From positions 11,900-75,899 of the forward strand of contig CAZXFA010000011.1 in assembly GCA_964640085.1 (NCBI GenBank): a stretch of DNA of 64,000 nt. Reading direction: 5' to 3'. Position 1 is the stretch's first letter. The number at the start of each line of letters is the position of its first letter. This stretch comes from CAZXFA01 sp964640085 (GTDB lineage: Bacteria > Actinomycetota > UBA4738 > HRBIN12). The position numbers were made by a program, and so were the translations under genes. Below the pieces are notes generated by a model that ran no database searches, was not told the DNA's origin, and saw only the letters and a list, made by a program, of their open reading frames with translations. Shown here one piece after another: positions 1 to 7,955 of the stretch.

Positions 1-141
1 GCCGAGCTCGCCCAGCGCGGCGGCCGAGCGATCGGATCGAGCGAGGCCACGCACCTCACGGCCAGCCAGGATCAACCGCTTCACGATCGCCCGCCCGACG
101 ACGCCCGTGCCACCGGTCACCAGGACGGGGTCGCCGGGCAA
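1..141 (-). CDS. NAD(P)-binding epimerase/dehydratase-like protein, N-terminal fragment
   Basis: Only the first 47 codons are in the window; the gene runs off the left edge. The translation opens with a strand, then TGGTGVVG, a glycine-rich Rossmann nucleotide-binding turn as in extended short-chain dehydrogenases (epimerases, NmrA-like proteins), followed by AIVKRLILAGREVRGLARS, which fits the first helix and second strand of that fold. The best start is TTG at 141, 3 nt after the pgsA stop, so it is probably the last visible gene of the minus-strand operon. Substrate cannot be told from this fragment. Confidence 0.65.
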   Translation of the reverse strand, partial: MPGDPVLVTGGTGVVGRAIVKRLILAGREVRGLARSDRSAAALGELG

Positions 142-144
142 CGC

Positions 145-738
145 TCAGCGCCCGGAGTCGACCGAGAGGGCGGCGCGGAACCGCACGAGGTACTCGACGG
201 CGGACCCGAGCGTGATCACGGCGGCCGCGATCATCGCGTACTCGTCGAGGAACAGCGGGCCGATCCGTTCCGGGTACCGAACGATAGCGAGCAGGATCGC
301 CAGGAACTGGACGTTGGCCTTCGCCTTCCCCCAGATCGACGGGACCATGACCGCACCGCCGGCCGCCACCGCGCCCCGGAGTCCGAGGATCAACAGCTCT
401 CGGCCCACGATCACGAAGGCGATCCACGGCGACGCCCGGTCCACCGCGACCAGGGCGAGCAGGACCCCCGAGACCAGCAGCTTGTCCGCGGTCGTGTCCA
501 GGAAGTTGCCGAACGTGGTGGTCTGCGCCCACCGGCGGGCGAGGAACCCGTCGACGAAGTCGGTGACGGCCGCGACCGCGAACAACGCTCCGGCGACGGC
601 GAACGCGTACCGGGTGGTCGGACCCGCCAGCGTCAGCGCCATGATCACCGGCAGCAGGAGCACCCGCAGCCAGGTGACGGCCTTGAGGAAGGCAGCGGCG
701 CGGTGGTCGGCGGTGGTCGTCACGGGCCCCGCGCGCAT
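145..738 (-). CDS. pgsA: CDP-diacylglycerol--glycerol-3-phosphate 3-phosphatidyltransferase
   Basis: Membrane enzyme that joins CDP-diacylglycerol to sn-glycerol-3-phosphate to give phosphatidylglycerophosphate, the first committed step to phosphatidylglycerol and cardiolipin. The complete CDP-alcohol phosphotransferase motif D-x2-DG-x2-AR-x8-G-x3-D-x3-D is present, running from DFVDGFLAR to the Asp of TTADK. The rest is a chain of hydrophobic helices, and the 197-aa length fits PgsA. ATG at 738 is chosen because it lies 13 nt after the upstream stop; GTG at 723 is an alternative. It uses G3P and closes a cluster whose other genes make or consume G3P, so co-regulation is plausible. Related CDP-alcohol transferases with other acceptors cannot be fully excluded. 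Confidence 0.85.
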   Translation of the reverse strand: MRAGPVTTTADHRAAAFLKAVTWLRVLLLPVIMALTLAGPTTRYAFAVAGALFAVAAVTDFVDGFLARRWAQTTTFGNFLDTTADKLLVSGVLLALVAVDRASPWIAFVIVGRELLILGLRGAVAAGGAVMVPSIWGKAKANVQFLAILLAIVRYPERIGPLFLDEYAMIAAAVITLGSAVEYLVRFRAALSVDSGR

Positions 739-751
739 CGTAGCAGTGAGA

Positions 752-3238
752 TCAGGCGCCCTCGGCGGCCTCGTGGAGGCGCCCCCGGACCGCCGCGGCC
801 GTAGGGAGTCCCAGGGCCTCCGCGGCCAGGGCGGCGGCGGAGCCCAGGTCCGTGCGTCGGACCGCCTCCTTGACATGCGGGATCGCGGGGGCGCTCATCG
901 AGAGCTCCCGCGCCCCGAGCCCGAGCAGCAGCGGCGTGGCCAGGGGATCGGCCGCGAGCTCCCCGCACACCCCGGTCCATCGGCCGGCGCGCTCGGCCGC
1001 GGTTGCCGTCCGCCGGATCAGCTCGAGGACGGCCGGGTGGAGGGGATCGGCCAGCGGGGCCACGCGCTCGTTCCCCCGCTCGGCGGCCAGGACGTACTGG
1101 GTGAGGTCGTTGGTACCGACCGAGAAGAAGTCCACCAGCGGGGCGAGGCGGTCGGCGGTCAGTGCCGCCGAGGGTACTTCGACCATGATGCCCACCTCGA
1201 GGCGCTCGGGCAGCGTGTGCCCTCGGCTCGCGAGCGTCTCGCGGGTCCGGTGGAGCGCCTCCCGCGCCTCGGACAGCTCGTCGACCGTCGCGACCATGGG
1301 GAACATCACGCGGACCGGGTGGTCGACCGCCACGCGGACGATCGCCCGGAGCTGCACCTCCAACAGCTCGGGACGGGCCAGGCCGAGCCGCACGCCGCGG
1401 ACGCCGAGGAAGGGGTTCCCCTCCTCGGGCCGATCGAGGAACGGCAGGGGCTTGTCCGCGCCCACGTCCAGCGTCCGGAGGATCATCGGGCGACCGCCGA
1501 GGCGTTCGGCCGCCTCCCGGTAGGCGGCCTCCTGCTCATCCTCCGACGGCATCCGATCGCGATCCAGGAACAGGAACTCGGTCCGGAAGAGCCCGACTCC
1601 GTCGCACCCGGCGCCGACGGCCGCCGGCACGTCGGCGGGGGACCCCACGTTCGCCGCCACCTCGACCCGGGTGCCGTCGCGTGTGCGGGCCGGCTGGGCC
1701 GCGGTCGCGCGGGCAGCCCGATCGAGCGCGGCGCGTTCGCTCCGCCGGCGTTCGAGCTCGTGGGCCACGTCCGCCGGCGGTCGCACGTACACGGCGCCCT
1801 GGTCCCCGTCGATCGCGATGAGGATGCCCTCGGGGACGGCCAGGAGGTCGGGACCGATCCCGACGACGGCGGGGATCCCGAGGGATCGAGCCAGGACCGC
1901 GGCGTGCGAGGTCGGGCCGCCGAAGGCTGTAGCCACGCCGAGCGCGACGGCGGGGTCCAGGGCGGCGGCGTCCGCGGGGGCGAGGTCGGCGGCGACGAGG
2001 ATGCCCGGAGCGTCGAGCCGCGGCGGTGGGACCTCCGCGTCCAGGAGGCGAGCCAGAACCTGCGCCCCGACGCTGCGGAGGTCCGCCGCCCGCGCCCGCT
2101 GGTATCCATCTTCGAGCGCCTCCCAGTCGCGGGCGACCTCATCCACGGCGTCCGACCAGGCCCGTGCCGCGGGGATCCCGGCCGCGATCGCCGAGGCGGC
2201 CGGGTCGGTCAACGCCTCGTCCCGGAGGAGCAGCAGGTGAGCCTCGAAGATCGCCCCCTGAGCCGGACCGGCGCGGGAGGCCACCGACGCCCGTTGCGCC
2301 TCGACGTCCCGTCGGGTAGTCCGGAGCGCCCGCTCGAGCCTCCGCTCCTCCTGGTCCCGCCCCCGGCTGCGGAGGTCGTCCGGGATCTCCAGCGGCGGGA
2401 CGTGGAACCGCCGGGCCTGCCCGACCGCCACGCCGCCGGAGGCCGGGAGCCCTCGGAGCCCGTCACCCGGACCGGCCGGCGCGCGCGCCGCGGACGGGGT
2501 GGGCTCGAGCACGTCGTCGAAGCCGCGGTCCGCCAGCGCACGGATCGAGGTGATCGCCTCGGTGGCCTGCGGTCCCGAGGCGTTGACCTCGATCTCATGG
2601 CCCTCGATGACGCCGAGGGTGGCCACCCCGTTCAGGCTCCGGGCGCTCACGGGCCCGCGGCCCGTGGTGGCGTTCGAGACCCGCACGTCCGCATCGAACG
2701 CCGAGGCCGTCTGGACGAAGCGGGCCGCCGGCCGCGTGTGGAGACCGTGCGGGTTCCCCACCGCGATCCGGATGGATGCGACCTGGCCGCTGGCCGGCGC
2801 GGTTCCTTGGTGCGCACCCGCGACCGAGCCCGTGCCGAGATGCGCGGCCTTGGCCGCGGTCGCCCCTCGTGCCTCGTCGGCGGCCTGGCTCAGCGACCCG
2901 CCCACCCGGGCGGTCACGGCCGCGGCCACGGCGCCCTCGACGAACGGGGCCTCGGTGAGCAGCACCCGATCGCGGCGCTCCTCGTGGATCAGGTCCAGCG
3001 CCATCTCCGCCGACAGGACGGCGCTCCCGAGGTCCATCAGCACGAGCACCCCCTCCTCGGACCATGCCCGCTCGATCGCCCGCTGGACGAGGACGGCATC
3101 GGTGCCGATGGGGTGATCCGGGGCGTCGAGGCCACCCGCCGTCTCGATCCGCACGTCCGGCCCCCCCATCTCGCGAGCCAGCTCGGCGGCCCCCTCCGCG
3201 ATCCGATGGCTGTGCGAGACGAGGACGATGCCGATCAC
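752..3238 (-). CDS. dhaM: DhaM-type multiphosphoryl transfer protein (EIIA-HPr-EI fusion) for dihydroxyacetone kinase
   Basis: An 828-aa cytoplasmic phosphotransferase with three modules. Residues 1-125 are a mannose-type EIIA/DhaM domain, with the phosphorylatable His9 in VSHSHRIAEG. Residues ~153-240 are HPr, with His167 in GLHTRPA. From ~262 on there is an enzyme I with the active His445 in GGPTSHAAV and a C-terminal PEP-binding barrel ending with GVCGELAADP. It should carry phosphate from PEP through its own EI and HPr to the DhaM domain and on to ADP bound in DhaL, driving dihydroxyacetone phosphorylation by DhaK. E. coli DhaM has only a partial EI; here EI looks full length, so the protein may be self-sufficient. 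GTG at 3238 is the start, 8 nt after the sdhD-like stop. It lies in the same operon as dhaK, dhaL and glpK. Confidence 0.88.
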   Translation of the reverse strand: MIGIVLVSHSHRIAEGAAELAREMGGPDVRIETAGGLDAPDHPIGTDAVLVQRAIERAWSEEGVLVLMDLGSAVLSAEMALDLIHEERRDRVLLTEAPFVEGAVAAAVTARVGGSLSQAADEARGATAAKAAHLGTGSVAGAHQGTAPASGQVASIRIAVGNPHGLHTRPAARFVQTASAFDADVRVSNATTGRGPVSARSLNGVATLGVIEGHEIEVNASGPQATEAITSIRALADRGFDDVLEPTPSAARAPAGPGDGLRGLPASGGVAVGQARRFHVPPLEIPDDLRSRGRDQEERRLERALRTTRRDVEAQRASVASRAGPAQGAIFEAHLLLLRDEALTDPAASAIAAGIPAARAWSDAVDEVARDWEALEDGYQRARAADLRSVGAQVLARLLDAEVPPPRLDAPGILVAADLAPADAAALDPAVALGVATAFGGPTSHAAVLARSLGIPAVVGIGPDLLAVPEGILIAIDGDQGAVYVRPPADVAHELERRRSERAALDRAARATAAQPARTRDGTRVEVAANVGSPADVPAAVGAGCDGVGLFRTEFLFLDRDRMPSEDEQEAAYREAAERLGGRPMILRTLDVGADKPLPFLDRPEEGNPFLGVRGVRLGLARPELLEVQLRAIVRVAVDHPVRVMFPMVATVDELSEAREALHRTRETLASRGHTLPERLEVGIMVEVPSAALTADRLAPLVDFFSVGTNDLTQYVLAAERGNERVAPLADPLHPAVLELIRRTATAAERAGRWTGVCGELAADPLATPLLLGLGARELSMSAPAIPHVKEAVRRTDLGSAAALAAEALGLPTAAAVRGRLHEAAEGA

Positions 3239-3246
3239 GGCCGACG

Positions 3247-3645
3247 CTAGGCCCTCGAGGTCAGGGTTCCGACGAGGAAGAAGCCGTACGCGACCGTGAG
3301 GATCCCGAGGACCCAGAGCCCGACGTCGATCCTCCGGCGGGCCGACCGTCCCAGGTTCAGATCGAACAGCACGCTCCGCAGCCCGAGCAGCGCATGGACG
3401 GTCACCGTCAGCAGGAAGAAGAGCTCGATGGTGAAGATGACCGGGCTCGAGATGTACTCGAGCACCTGTCGGTACGTGCGGAGCCCGCCGATCCCCTCGA
3501 CGACGAAGTGGTGGGCCACCATGTGGACAAGCAGCAGGACCAGCAGCGCGGCGCCGGAGCCCACCGTCCACCACCACACCCGCGTGGACCGACCGCCCGG
3601 ATAGAGATGGCGGTGCGGGCGGGGACGAGTCTCGACGACGGCCAT
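3247..3645 (-). CDS. SdhD-like membrane anchor subunit, part of a GlpA-SdhBCD set
   Basis: A 132-aa protein with three predicted membrane helices (about 27-50, 66-90, 105-127). Histidines at 41, 45, 46 and 84, and the HALLGLRSVLFD stretch, resemble succinate dehydrogenase / fumarate reductase SdhD anchors, where such His residues bind heme b and Asp lies near the quinone site. ATG at 3645 follows the SdhC-like stop after a single base, so it should be translated with it. Its flavoprotein partner in the locus is GlpA rather than SdhA, so it may anchor a glycerol-3-phosphate dehydrogenase and pass electrons to quinone. Assignment as D rather than C subunit rests on order and motif only. Confidence 0.8.
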   Translation of the reverse strand: MAVVETRPRPHRHLYPGGRSTRVWWWTVGSGAALLVLLLVHMVAHHFVVEGIGGLRTYRQVLEYISSPVIFTIELFFLLTVTVHALLGLRSVLFDLNLGRSARRRIDVGLWVLGILTVAYGFFLVGTLTSRA

Positions 3646-3646
3646 C

Positions 3647-4081
3647 TCAGGCGTCTCCCAAGATGTGGAGAGCGCCATAGGCGAGCGCGAGCGTCCCGAT
3701 CACGGTTCCAGCCCAGAACATCGCGCGCTGGCGGTTCGGGACGACGCCGCTGCCGACCAGCGCCACGCGCACCCCGTTGAGCCCGTGGTAGAGGAGCCCG
3801 AACAGCAGCAGGACGTCCAGCAACAGGAAGACCGTCGTCGTGGCGATCCGCAGGAAGTCACCCCAGGCCGACTCGCCGACCAGCAACAGGGAGAGGACGC
3901 CCAGGTGCAGGTACAGATAGAAGACCAGACCGAGCCCCGTCACCCGGTTCACGGCGAACGCCCAGGACCCGAGCGCCCGTCCGCGGGGATCGAACCACCC
4001 GCTCGGCGACGGTCCGATACCTTTGCGTCGCACCGGTCCACGGATCTCGCGGGCCTCCGGTCCGGCGGACCGCCCGCTCAC
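3647..4081 (-). CDS. SdhC-like cytochrome b membrane subunit, part of a GlpA-SdhBCD set
   Basis: A 144-aa protein with a polar N terminus and three membrane helices (about 41-67, 78-108, 121-141). The segment SWAFAVNRVTGLGLVFYLYLH carries the Arg-x-Thr-Gly and His59 pattern of SdhC, and LLYHGLNGVR (His99) matches the second conserved SdhC block. The role inferred from the family is heme b binding and quinone reduction. GTG at 4081 overlaps the sdhB-like stop by four bases (GTGA), so the pair should be translationally coupled. The cluster has glpA where sdhA would be expected. Confidence 0.83.
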   Translation of the reverse strand: MSGRSAGPEAREIRGPVRRKGIGPSPSGWFDPRGRALGSWAFAVNRVTGLGLVFYLYLHLGVLSLLLVGESAWGDFLRIATTTVFLLLDVLLLFGLLYHGLNGVRVALVGSGVVPNRQRAMFWAGTVIGTLALAYGALHILGDA

Positions 4082-4845
4082 GCTGGCTCCTTCCGAAGTC
4101 CGGGGAGGCGCAGGCGGCCTCCGACCAGCACGCCACGGAGGGCCATGATCCGGGCGGCGGGGTTCACGTTCGACGGGCAGGCCTCGGTGCACTCGAACGC
4201 GGCGTGGCAGCGCCACACGCCGTCCTCGTCATCGGCCCACTCGAGGACGCCGTCGACGTCGGCGCCGCGAGGCTCCTCGGCCACCCGCTGCGCGGCCGCG
4301 AGCGCCGCCGGCCCGACGTACCGGTCCGAGGTCGCCACGATCGGGCACGCGGAGACGCAGAGCCCGCACTCGATGCAGTCCTCGTATCGCACGTACCGTT
4401 CGACCGCGTCGGGTGTGACGGCGTCGGGGAGGAACTCGCTCTCGCGGAGGAACGGGTGCAGGTCGGGGAAGCGCGCGTAGAACTCCCGCATGTCGGCGAC
4501 CAGGTCGGCGAGGACGGGGATGTTCGCGAGCGGCTCGACGGTGATCTCGCGGCCCAGATCGTGGACGAACGTGACGCACATCAGCACCTCGCGGCCGTTC
4601 GCCTGCACGCCGCAGGTGCCGCAGGAGGCGTGCAGACAGGAGTGACGGAGCGCGAGCGTGCCATCCTGCTGGAGCTGGATCCAGCGGAGCGCCTCGAGCA
4701 GGGTCGTGGTCGGGCCCACGGGCACGTCGAACGCATCGAACCGCGGGGCCCGGTCCCCCCGCTTGTACCGGAACACGCGGAACCGGCGCGACTCGGCCGC
4801 CGGCCGGTCACCGCTGTCGGCGCTGGTCTTCGTGGGGTTCACCAT
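4078..4845 (-). CDS. SdhB-type iron-sulfur subunit coupled to GlpA
   Basis: A 255-aa succinate dehydrogenase / fumarate reductase iron-sulfur protein with all three cluster motifs intact: Cys70, 75, 78 and 90 for [2Fe-2S]; Cys157, 160, 163 and 167 for [4Fe-4S]; and Cys213, 219 and 223 (CTEACPSNVNP) for [3Fe-4S]. It should relay electrons from a flavoprotein to the membrane cytochrome b subunits. The only flavoprotein gene beside it is glpA; the start codon at 4845 lies inside the last codons of glpA (7-nt overlap), so the two are translationally coupled. Whether it serves G3P oxidation, succinate oxidation, or both depends on whether the genome has an sdhA elsewhere. Confidence 0.9.
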   Translation of the reverse strand: MVNPTKTSADSGDRPAAESRRFRVFRYKRGDRAPRFDAFDVPVGPTTTLLEALRWIQLQQDGTLALRHSCLHASCGTCGVQANGREVLMCVTFVHDLGREITVEPLANIPVLADLVADMREFYARFPDLHPFLRESEFLPDAVTPDAVERYVRYEDCIECGLCVSACPIVATSDRYVGPAALAAAQRVAEEPRGADVDGVLEWADDEDGVWRCHAAFECTEACPSNVNPAARIMALRGVLVGGRLRLPGLRKEPA

Positions 4846-6053
4846 CCGGGTCCTCTTGCGGCGTAGTACGCGGTGTGCGGGAGCAGGACCGTCTCACGGG
4901 TCCGGCACTCGGCCTCGACCCCGAGCTTGGCGCAGATCACGTTCGCGCAGAGCTCGGCCATCCCCCGCAGCGTCGTCCCCTTGCCCCCGGTGATCGTGAC
5001 GAACCCCTCGATGCCATCGGTCTCCCGATGGTCGTACGTCTTGAACGTGCGCGACAGCTCCCGGCCGGTGCTGGCGCCCTCGCGGGAGCCGATCAGCGGA
5101 CGAGCGGCGGACCACGCGGCGCGGAACGCCGCCTGCCGGACGGCTGGGATCAGCTTCTCGCCTTCGTCGTACATCCTCTGGACGTGATCCTCGGGCACGT
5201 CCAGCTGGTCCGGGTCGTCCACGGTCCAGGAGCTCGTGCCCACGATGGACAGCGCCCGCTGCGGGACGACGATGTCGCCGTCCCCCGACGGATGCAGGCG
5301 GTTGACCACCATGTTGCACAGGCGACCCCGCAGGGCTAGGAGGACGCCGGGGGAGGGCTGGATCGGGATGTCCACCCCGGCCATCCGGGCGATCCGTTCC
5401 GACCAGGGGCCCGTGGCGTTCACGGTGATGTCGGCGCGGATCTCACCGTCCGCCCCCGTAACGTGGTCGCGCACCACCGCGCCGGAGACGGTGCGGTCGC
5501 GGACGAGCAGGTCGGTCACCTCCGTGTAGGGCCGGATGTCCGCTCCGCCGTGCCTGGCTGTCGCGAAGAACCGGAGCGGCATCCGCATCGCGTCCATCGT
5601 GCCGTCCGGCACCCGCACCGCGACCTTGAGGTCGGGGTTCAGGTTCGGCTCGAGACGCAGGGCCTCGTCGGGTTTCAGGACCTGGGTGGGGATGCCGCTC
5701 TCCGCGCATCCCTTCAGGAACCCCTCGAGGTGATCCATGTCCTCCTCGGTGAGGCCGACGAACAGCCCGTCGTTCTCCTCGAAGGAGCCAGGGCAGATCC
5801 GGCGCAGGATCAGGTTCTCCTCGATGCACTCGATCGCCGACTCCCGATCGTGGACGGCGTAGCGCGCGCCGCTGTGCAGCAGGCCGTGGTGCCGGCCCGT
5901 GGTGCCTGATGTGAGCTCGCCACGCTCGACCAACGTCACACGCACGCCGCGGAGCGTGAGGTCGTGGGCGAGCGCGCCCCCGGTCCCGCCGCCGCCGACG
6001 ATCAGGACGTGCGCCTCGGCAGGTTCGGCGTCCATAGCGGCATCATCGCCCAT
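4839..6053 (-). CDS. glpA: Glycerol-3-phosphate dehydrogenase, GlpA-type FAD subunit
   Basis: A 404-aa FAD-dependent oxidoreductase of the DAO family that oxidises sn-glycerol-3-phosphate to dihydroxyacetone phosphate. The N terminus has the FAD-binding GGGGTGGALAHDL, followed by GTTGRHHGLLHSGARYAV, which is close to E. coli GlpA. VPDGTMDAMRM and the C-terminal FVTITGGKGTT also match GlpA. It ends shortly after this block and so lacks the C-terminal BFD-like [2Fe-2S] domain of E. coli GlpA. No glpB or glpC is nearby; SdhB-, SdhC- and SdhD-like subunits follow with overlapping or adjacent codons. ATG at 6053 is used; ATG at 6035 is also possible. glpK, which makes its substrate, lies upstream in the same operon. 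Confidence 0.9.
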   Translation of the reverse strand: MGDDAAMDAEPAEAHVLIVGGGGTGGALAHDLTLRGVRVTLVERGELTSGTTGRHHGLLHSGARYAVHDRESAIECIEENLILRRICPGSFEENDGLFVGLTEEDMDHLEGFLKGCAESGIPTQVLKPDEALRLEPNLNPDLKVAVRVPDGTMDAMRMPLRFFATARHGGADIRPYTEVTDLLVRDRTVSGAVVRDHVTGADGEIRADITVNATGPWSERIARMAGVDIPIQPSPGVLLALRGRLCNMVVNRLHPSGDGDIVVPQRALSIVGTSSWTVDDPDQLDVPEDHVQRMYDEGEKLIPAVRQAAFRAAWSAARPLIGSREGASTGRELSRTFKTYDHRETDGIEGFVTITGGKGTTLRGMAELCANVICAKLGVEAECRTRETVLLPHTAYYAARGPGW

Positions 6054-6082
6054 CCGTCTTGGGGGGCGGGACGGCTGGGCGC

Positions 6083-6322
6083 TCAGTCCCGCTCCTCTTC
6101 CTTCTGCCCGCGGGAGAAGTCGGGCCCCGGCTCCTCCTCTGGGTGGCGCTCCTCCTCCTCCAGGCCCCTGGCGAAGTCGCCCCTGTGCTCCTTCTCCTCC
6201 GTGTGCTCGGGTTCCTTCTCCTGGCCCTCCGCGAACGTCCCCTTGTGCTCCTTCTCCTCGTCGTGCTCCTCTTCCTCCTGTCCACGCGCGAAGTCCGGGT
6301 GCGGCTCGTGCTCGCGCTCCAC
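6083..6322 (-). CDS. Small acidic protein with four FARG-type repeats
   Basis: A 79-aa, very charged protein of unknown function between glpK and glpA. The sequence is built of four units that begin with (D/T)FA(R/E)G(Q/L) or DFSRGQ and continue with Glu/Lys/His-rich spacers, for example DFARGQEEEEHDEEKEHKG. No signal peptide or membrane helix is visible, and it is probably disordered or helical. GTG at 6322 is chosen because a strong ribosome binding site, GAGGAGG, lies 7 nt upstream; an ATG at 6394 has no such support. The placement in the glycerol operon suggests a link to G3P metabolism or the membrane complex, but no function can be assigned. Confidence 0.65.
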   Translation of the reverse strand: MEREHEPHPDFARGQEEEEHDEEKEHKGTFAEGQEKEPEHTEEKEHRGDFARGLEEEERHPEEEPGPDFSRGQKEEERD

Positions 6323-6398
6323 GGGACCACCTCCTCGAGGTCCGTCGGCGGGTGCCGGCGCCGGAGGCCGCACGGCGCCCGCCGCTCGGATCACGCCG

Positions 6399-7895
6399 TT
6401 ACTCCACCCAGTCGAACGTGCGGGTGACGGCCTTCTTCCACTGGCCGTACTCCTTCTCGACCTCCGCCGGATCCATCTTGGGGTCCCACTCCTTGTCCTT
6501 GCCCCAGTTGGCCCGGAGGTCCTCCACCTCCTTCCAGAACCCGACCGCGAGCCCCGCCGCGTAGGCGGCGCCCAGGGCGGTCGTCTCGGCCACGGTCGGC
6601 CGGATCACCGGGACGCCGAGGACATCGGCCTGGAACTGCATCAGCAGCTCGTTGTAGACCATGCCCCCGTCTACCTTCAGCGAGGTGAGCTCGACGCCTG
6701 AGTCGGCCTTCATGGCGTCGGAGACCTCTCGCGTCTGCCAGGCGGTCGCCTCGAGCACCGCGCGGGCGATGTGGCCCTTGTTGACGTACCGGGTCAGGCC
6801 GGCGATCACGCCCCGGGCGTCGCTGCGCCAGTAGGGTGCGAACAGGCCGGAGAACGCCGGCACGAAGTAGACGCCACCGTTGTCCTCCACCGTGCCCGCC
6901 AGCGCCTCGACCTCGGCCGAGGAGTGGATCATCCCCAGGTTGTCCCGGAGCCATTGGACGAGTGCACCCGTGATAGCGATGGAGCCCTCCAACATGTAGA
7001 CGGCCGGCTGGTCGCCGATCTTGTACCCGAGCCCGGTGATCAGCCCGCTCTTGGACCGCACCGGCTCGTTCCCGGTGTTGAGCAGCATGAAGCATCCCGT
7101 GCCGTACGTGTTCTTGGCCTCGCCCACCGAGTAGCAGGTCTGGCCGAACAGCGCCGCCTGCTGGTCGCCGAGGTCGCCCGCCACGGGGATGCCAGCCAGC
7201 TCGCCCTTCGCCGCGCCGTACACCTCGCTGGATGCCTCGATCTGCGGGAGCATCGCCTTCGGGACGCCGAGGATCCCCAGGGTCTCGTCGTCCCAGTCCA
7301 GCGTCTGGAGATCCATCATCAGCGTCCGGCTGGCGTTCGTGACGTCGGTGACGTGCACGCCGCCGTCTGGGCCGCCGGTGAGGTTCCAGATGCACCAGGT
7401 GTCGATGTTGCCGAACAGCACCTCGCCCTTCTCGCCCCGCTCGCGGACGCCCTCGACGTTATCGAGGATCCACTTGATCTTCGGGCCCGAGAAGTACGTG
7501 GCGATCGGCAGACCCGTCTTGGGACGGAACCGATCCTGCCCGCCGTCGGCCGAGAGCTGGTTGCAGATCTGATCCGTGCGCGTGTCCTGCCAGACGATCG
7601 CGTTGTAGATGGGCTTGCCGGTGGCCTTCTCCCAGACGACCGTCGTCTCACGCTGGTTCGTGACGCCGACGGCCGAGAGGTCGGTGGCCTTGAGCCCGGC
7701 GTTCTTCAACGCTCCGGCGATCACGGCCTCGCTCCGCTGCCAGATCTCCATCGGGTCGTGCTCGACCTGACCGGGCTTGGGGTAGATCTGCTCGTGCTCC
7801 TTCTGGTCGATCCCCTTCACGTGCCCCGCGTGATCGAAGATCATGAACCGGGTGCTGGTGGTGCCCTGGTCGAGGGCCGCTGCGAAATCGGCCAT
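6399..7895 (-). CDS. glpK: Glycerol kinase
   Basis: Phosphorylates glycerol with ATP to sn-glycerol-3-phosphate. The 498-aa protein has the FGGY-kinase N terminus ALDQGTTSTRFMIFD, INQRETTVVWEK-like and WQDTR blocks, and the C-terminal GGMVYNELLMQFQADVLGVPVIRP typical of GlpK. ATG at 7895 has GGAGGGAGG just upstream and starts directly at the conserved MADFAAALDQGTTS; an ATG seven codons further upstream is less likely. It sits between dhaL and the glpA set on the minus strand and provides G3P to the dehydrogenase and to PgsA. Confidence 0.95.
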   Translation of the reverse strand: MADFAAALDQGTTSTRFMIFDHAGHVKGIDQKEHEQIYPKPGQVEHDPMEIWQRSEAVIAGALKNAGLKATDLSAVGVTNQRETTVVWEKATGKPIYNAIVWQDTRTDQICNQLSADGGQDRFRPKTGLPIATYFSGPKIKWILDNVEGVRERGEKGEVLFGNIDTWCIWNLTGGPDGGVHVTDVTNASRTLMMDLQTLDWDDETLGILGVPKAMLPQIEASSEVYGAAKGELAGIPVAGDLGDQQAALFGQTCYSVGEAKNTYGTGCFMLLNTGNEPVRSKSGLITGLGYKIGDQPAVYMLEGSIAITGALVQWLRDNLGMIHSSAEVEALAGTVEDNGGVYFVPAFSGLFAPYWRSDARGVIAGLTRYVNKGHIARAVLEATAWQTREVSDAMKADSGVELTSLKVDGGMVYNELLMQFQADVLGVPVIRPTVAETTALGAAYAAGLAVGFWKEVEDLRANWGKDKEWDPKMDPAEVEKEYGQWKKAVTRTFDWVE

Positions 7896-7955
7896 GGGCC
7901 TCCCTCCTTCCGTCATCCCTCCACCGGGGGCCTAGAGCTCGCCATCCGGTCTCGC

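Noticed and set aside
107..3250. A 1047-codon open frame on the plus strand
   Set aside because: It is antisense to pgsA, dhaM and sdhD, is Arg/Pro/Gly-rich without domains, and results from high GC in the third codon position of the real genes. The same holds for the 1058-codon frame at 14592-17768 and the 832-codon frame at 35846-38344.
3247..4845. Ordinary succinate dehydrogenase operon
   Set aside because: No sdhA is present; the only flavoprotein, overlapping sdhB by 7 nt, is clearly GlpA-like. A role in succinate oxidation is still possible if sdhA is elsewhere.
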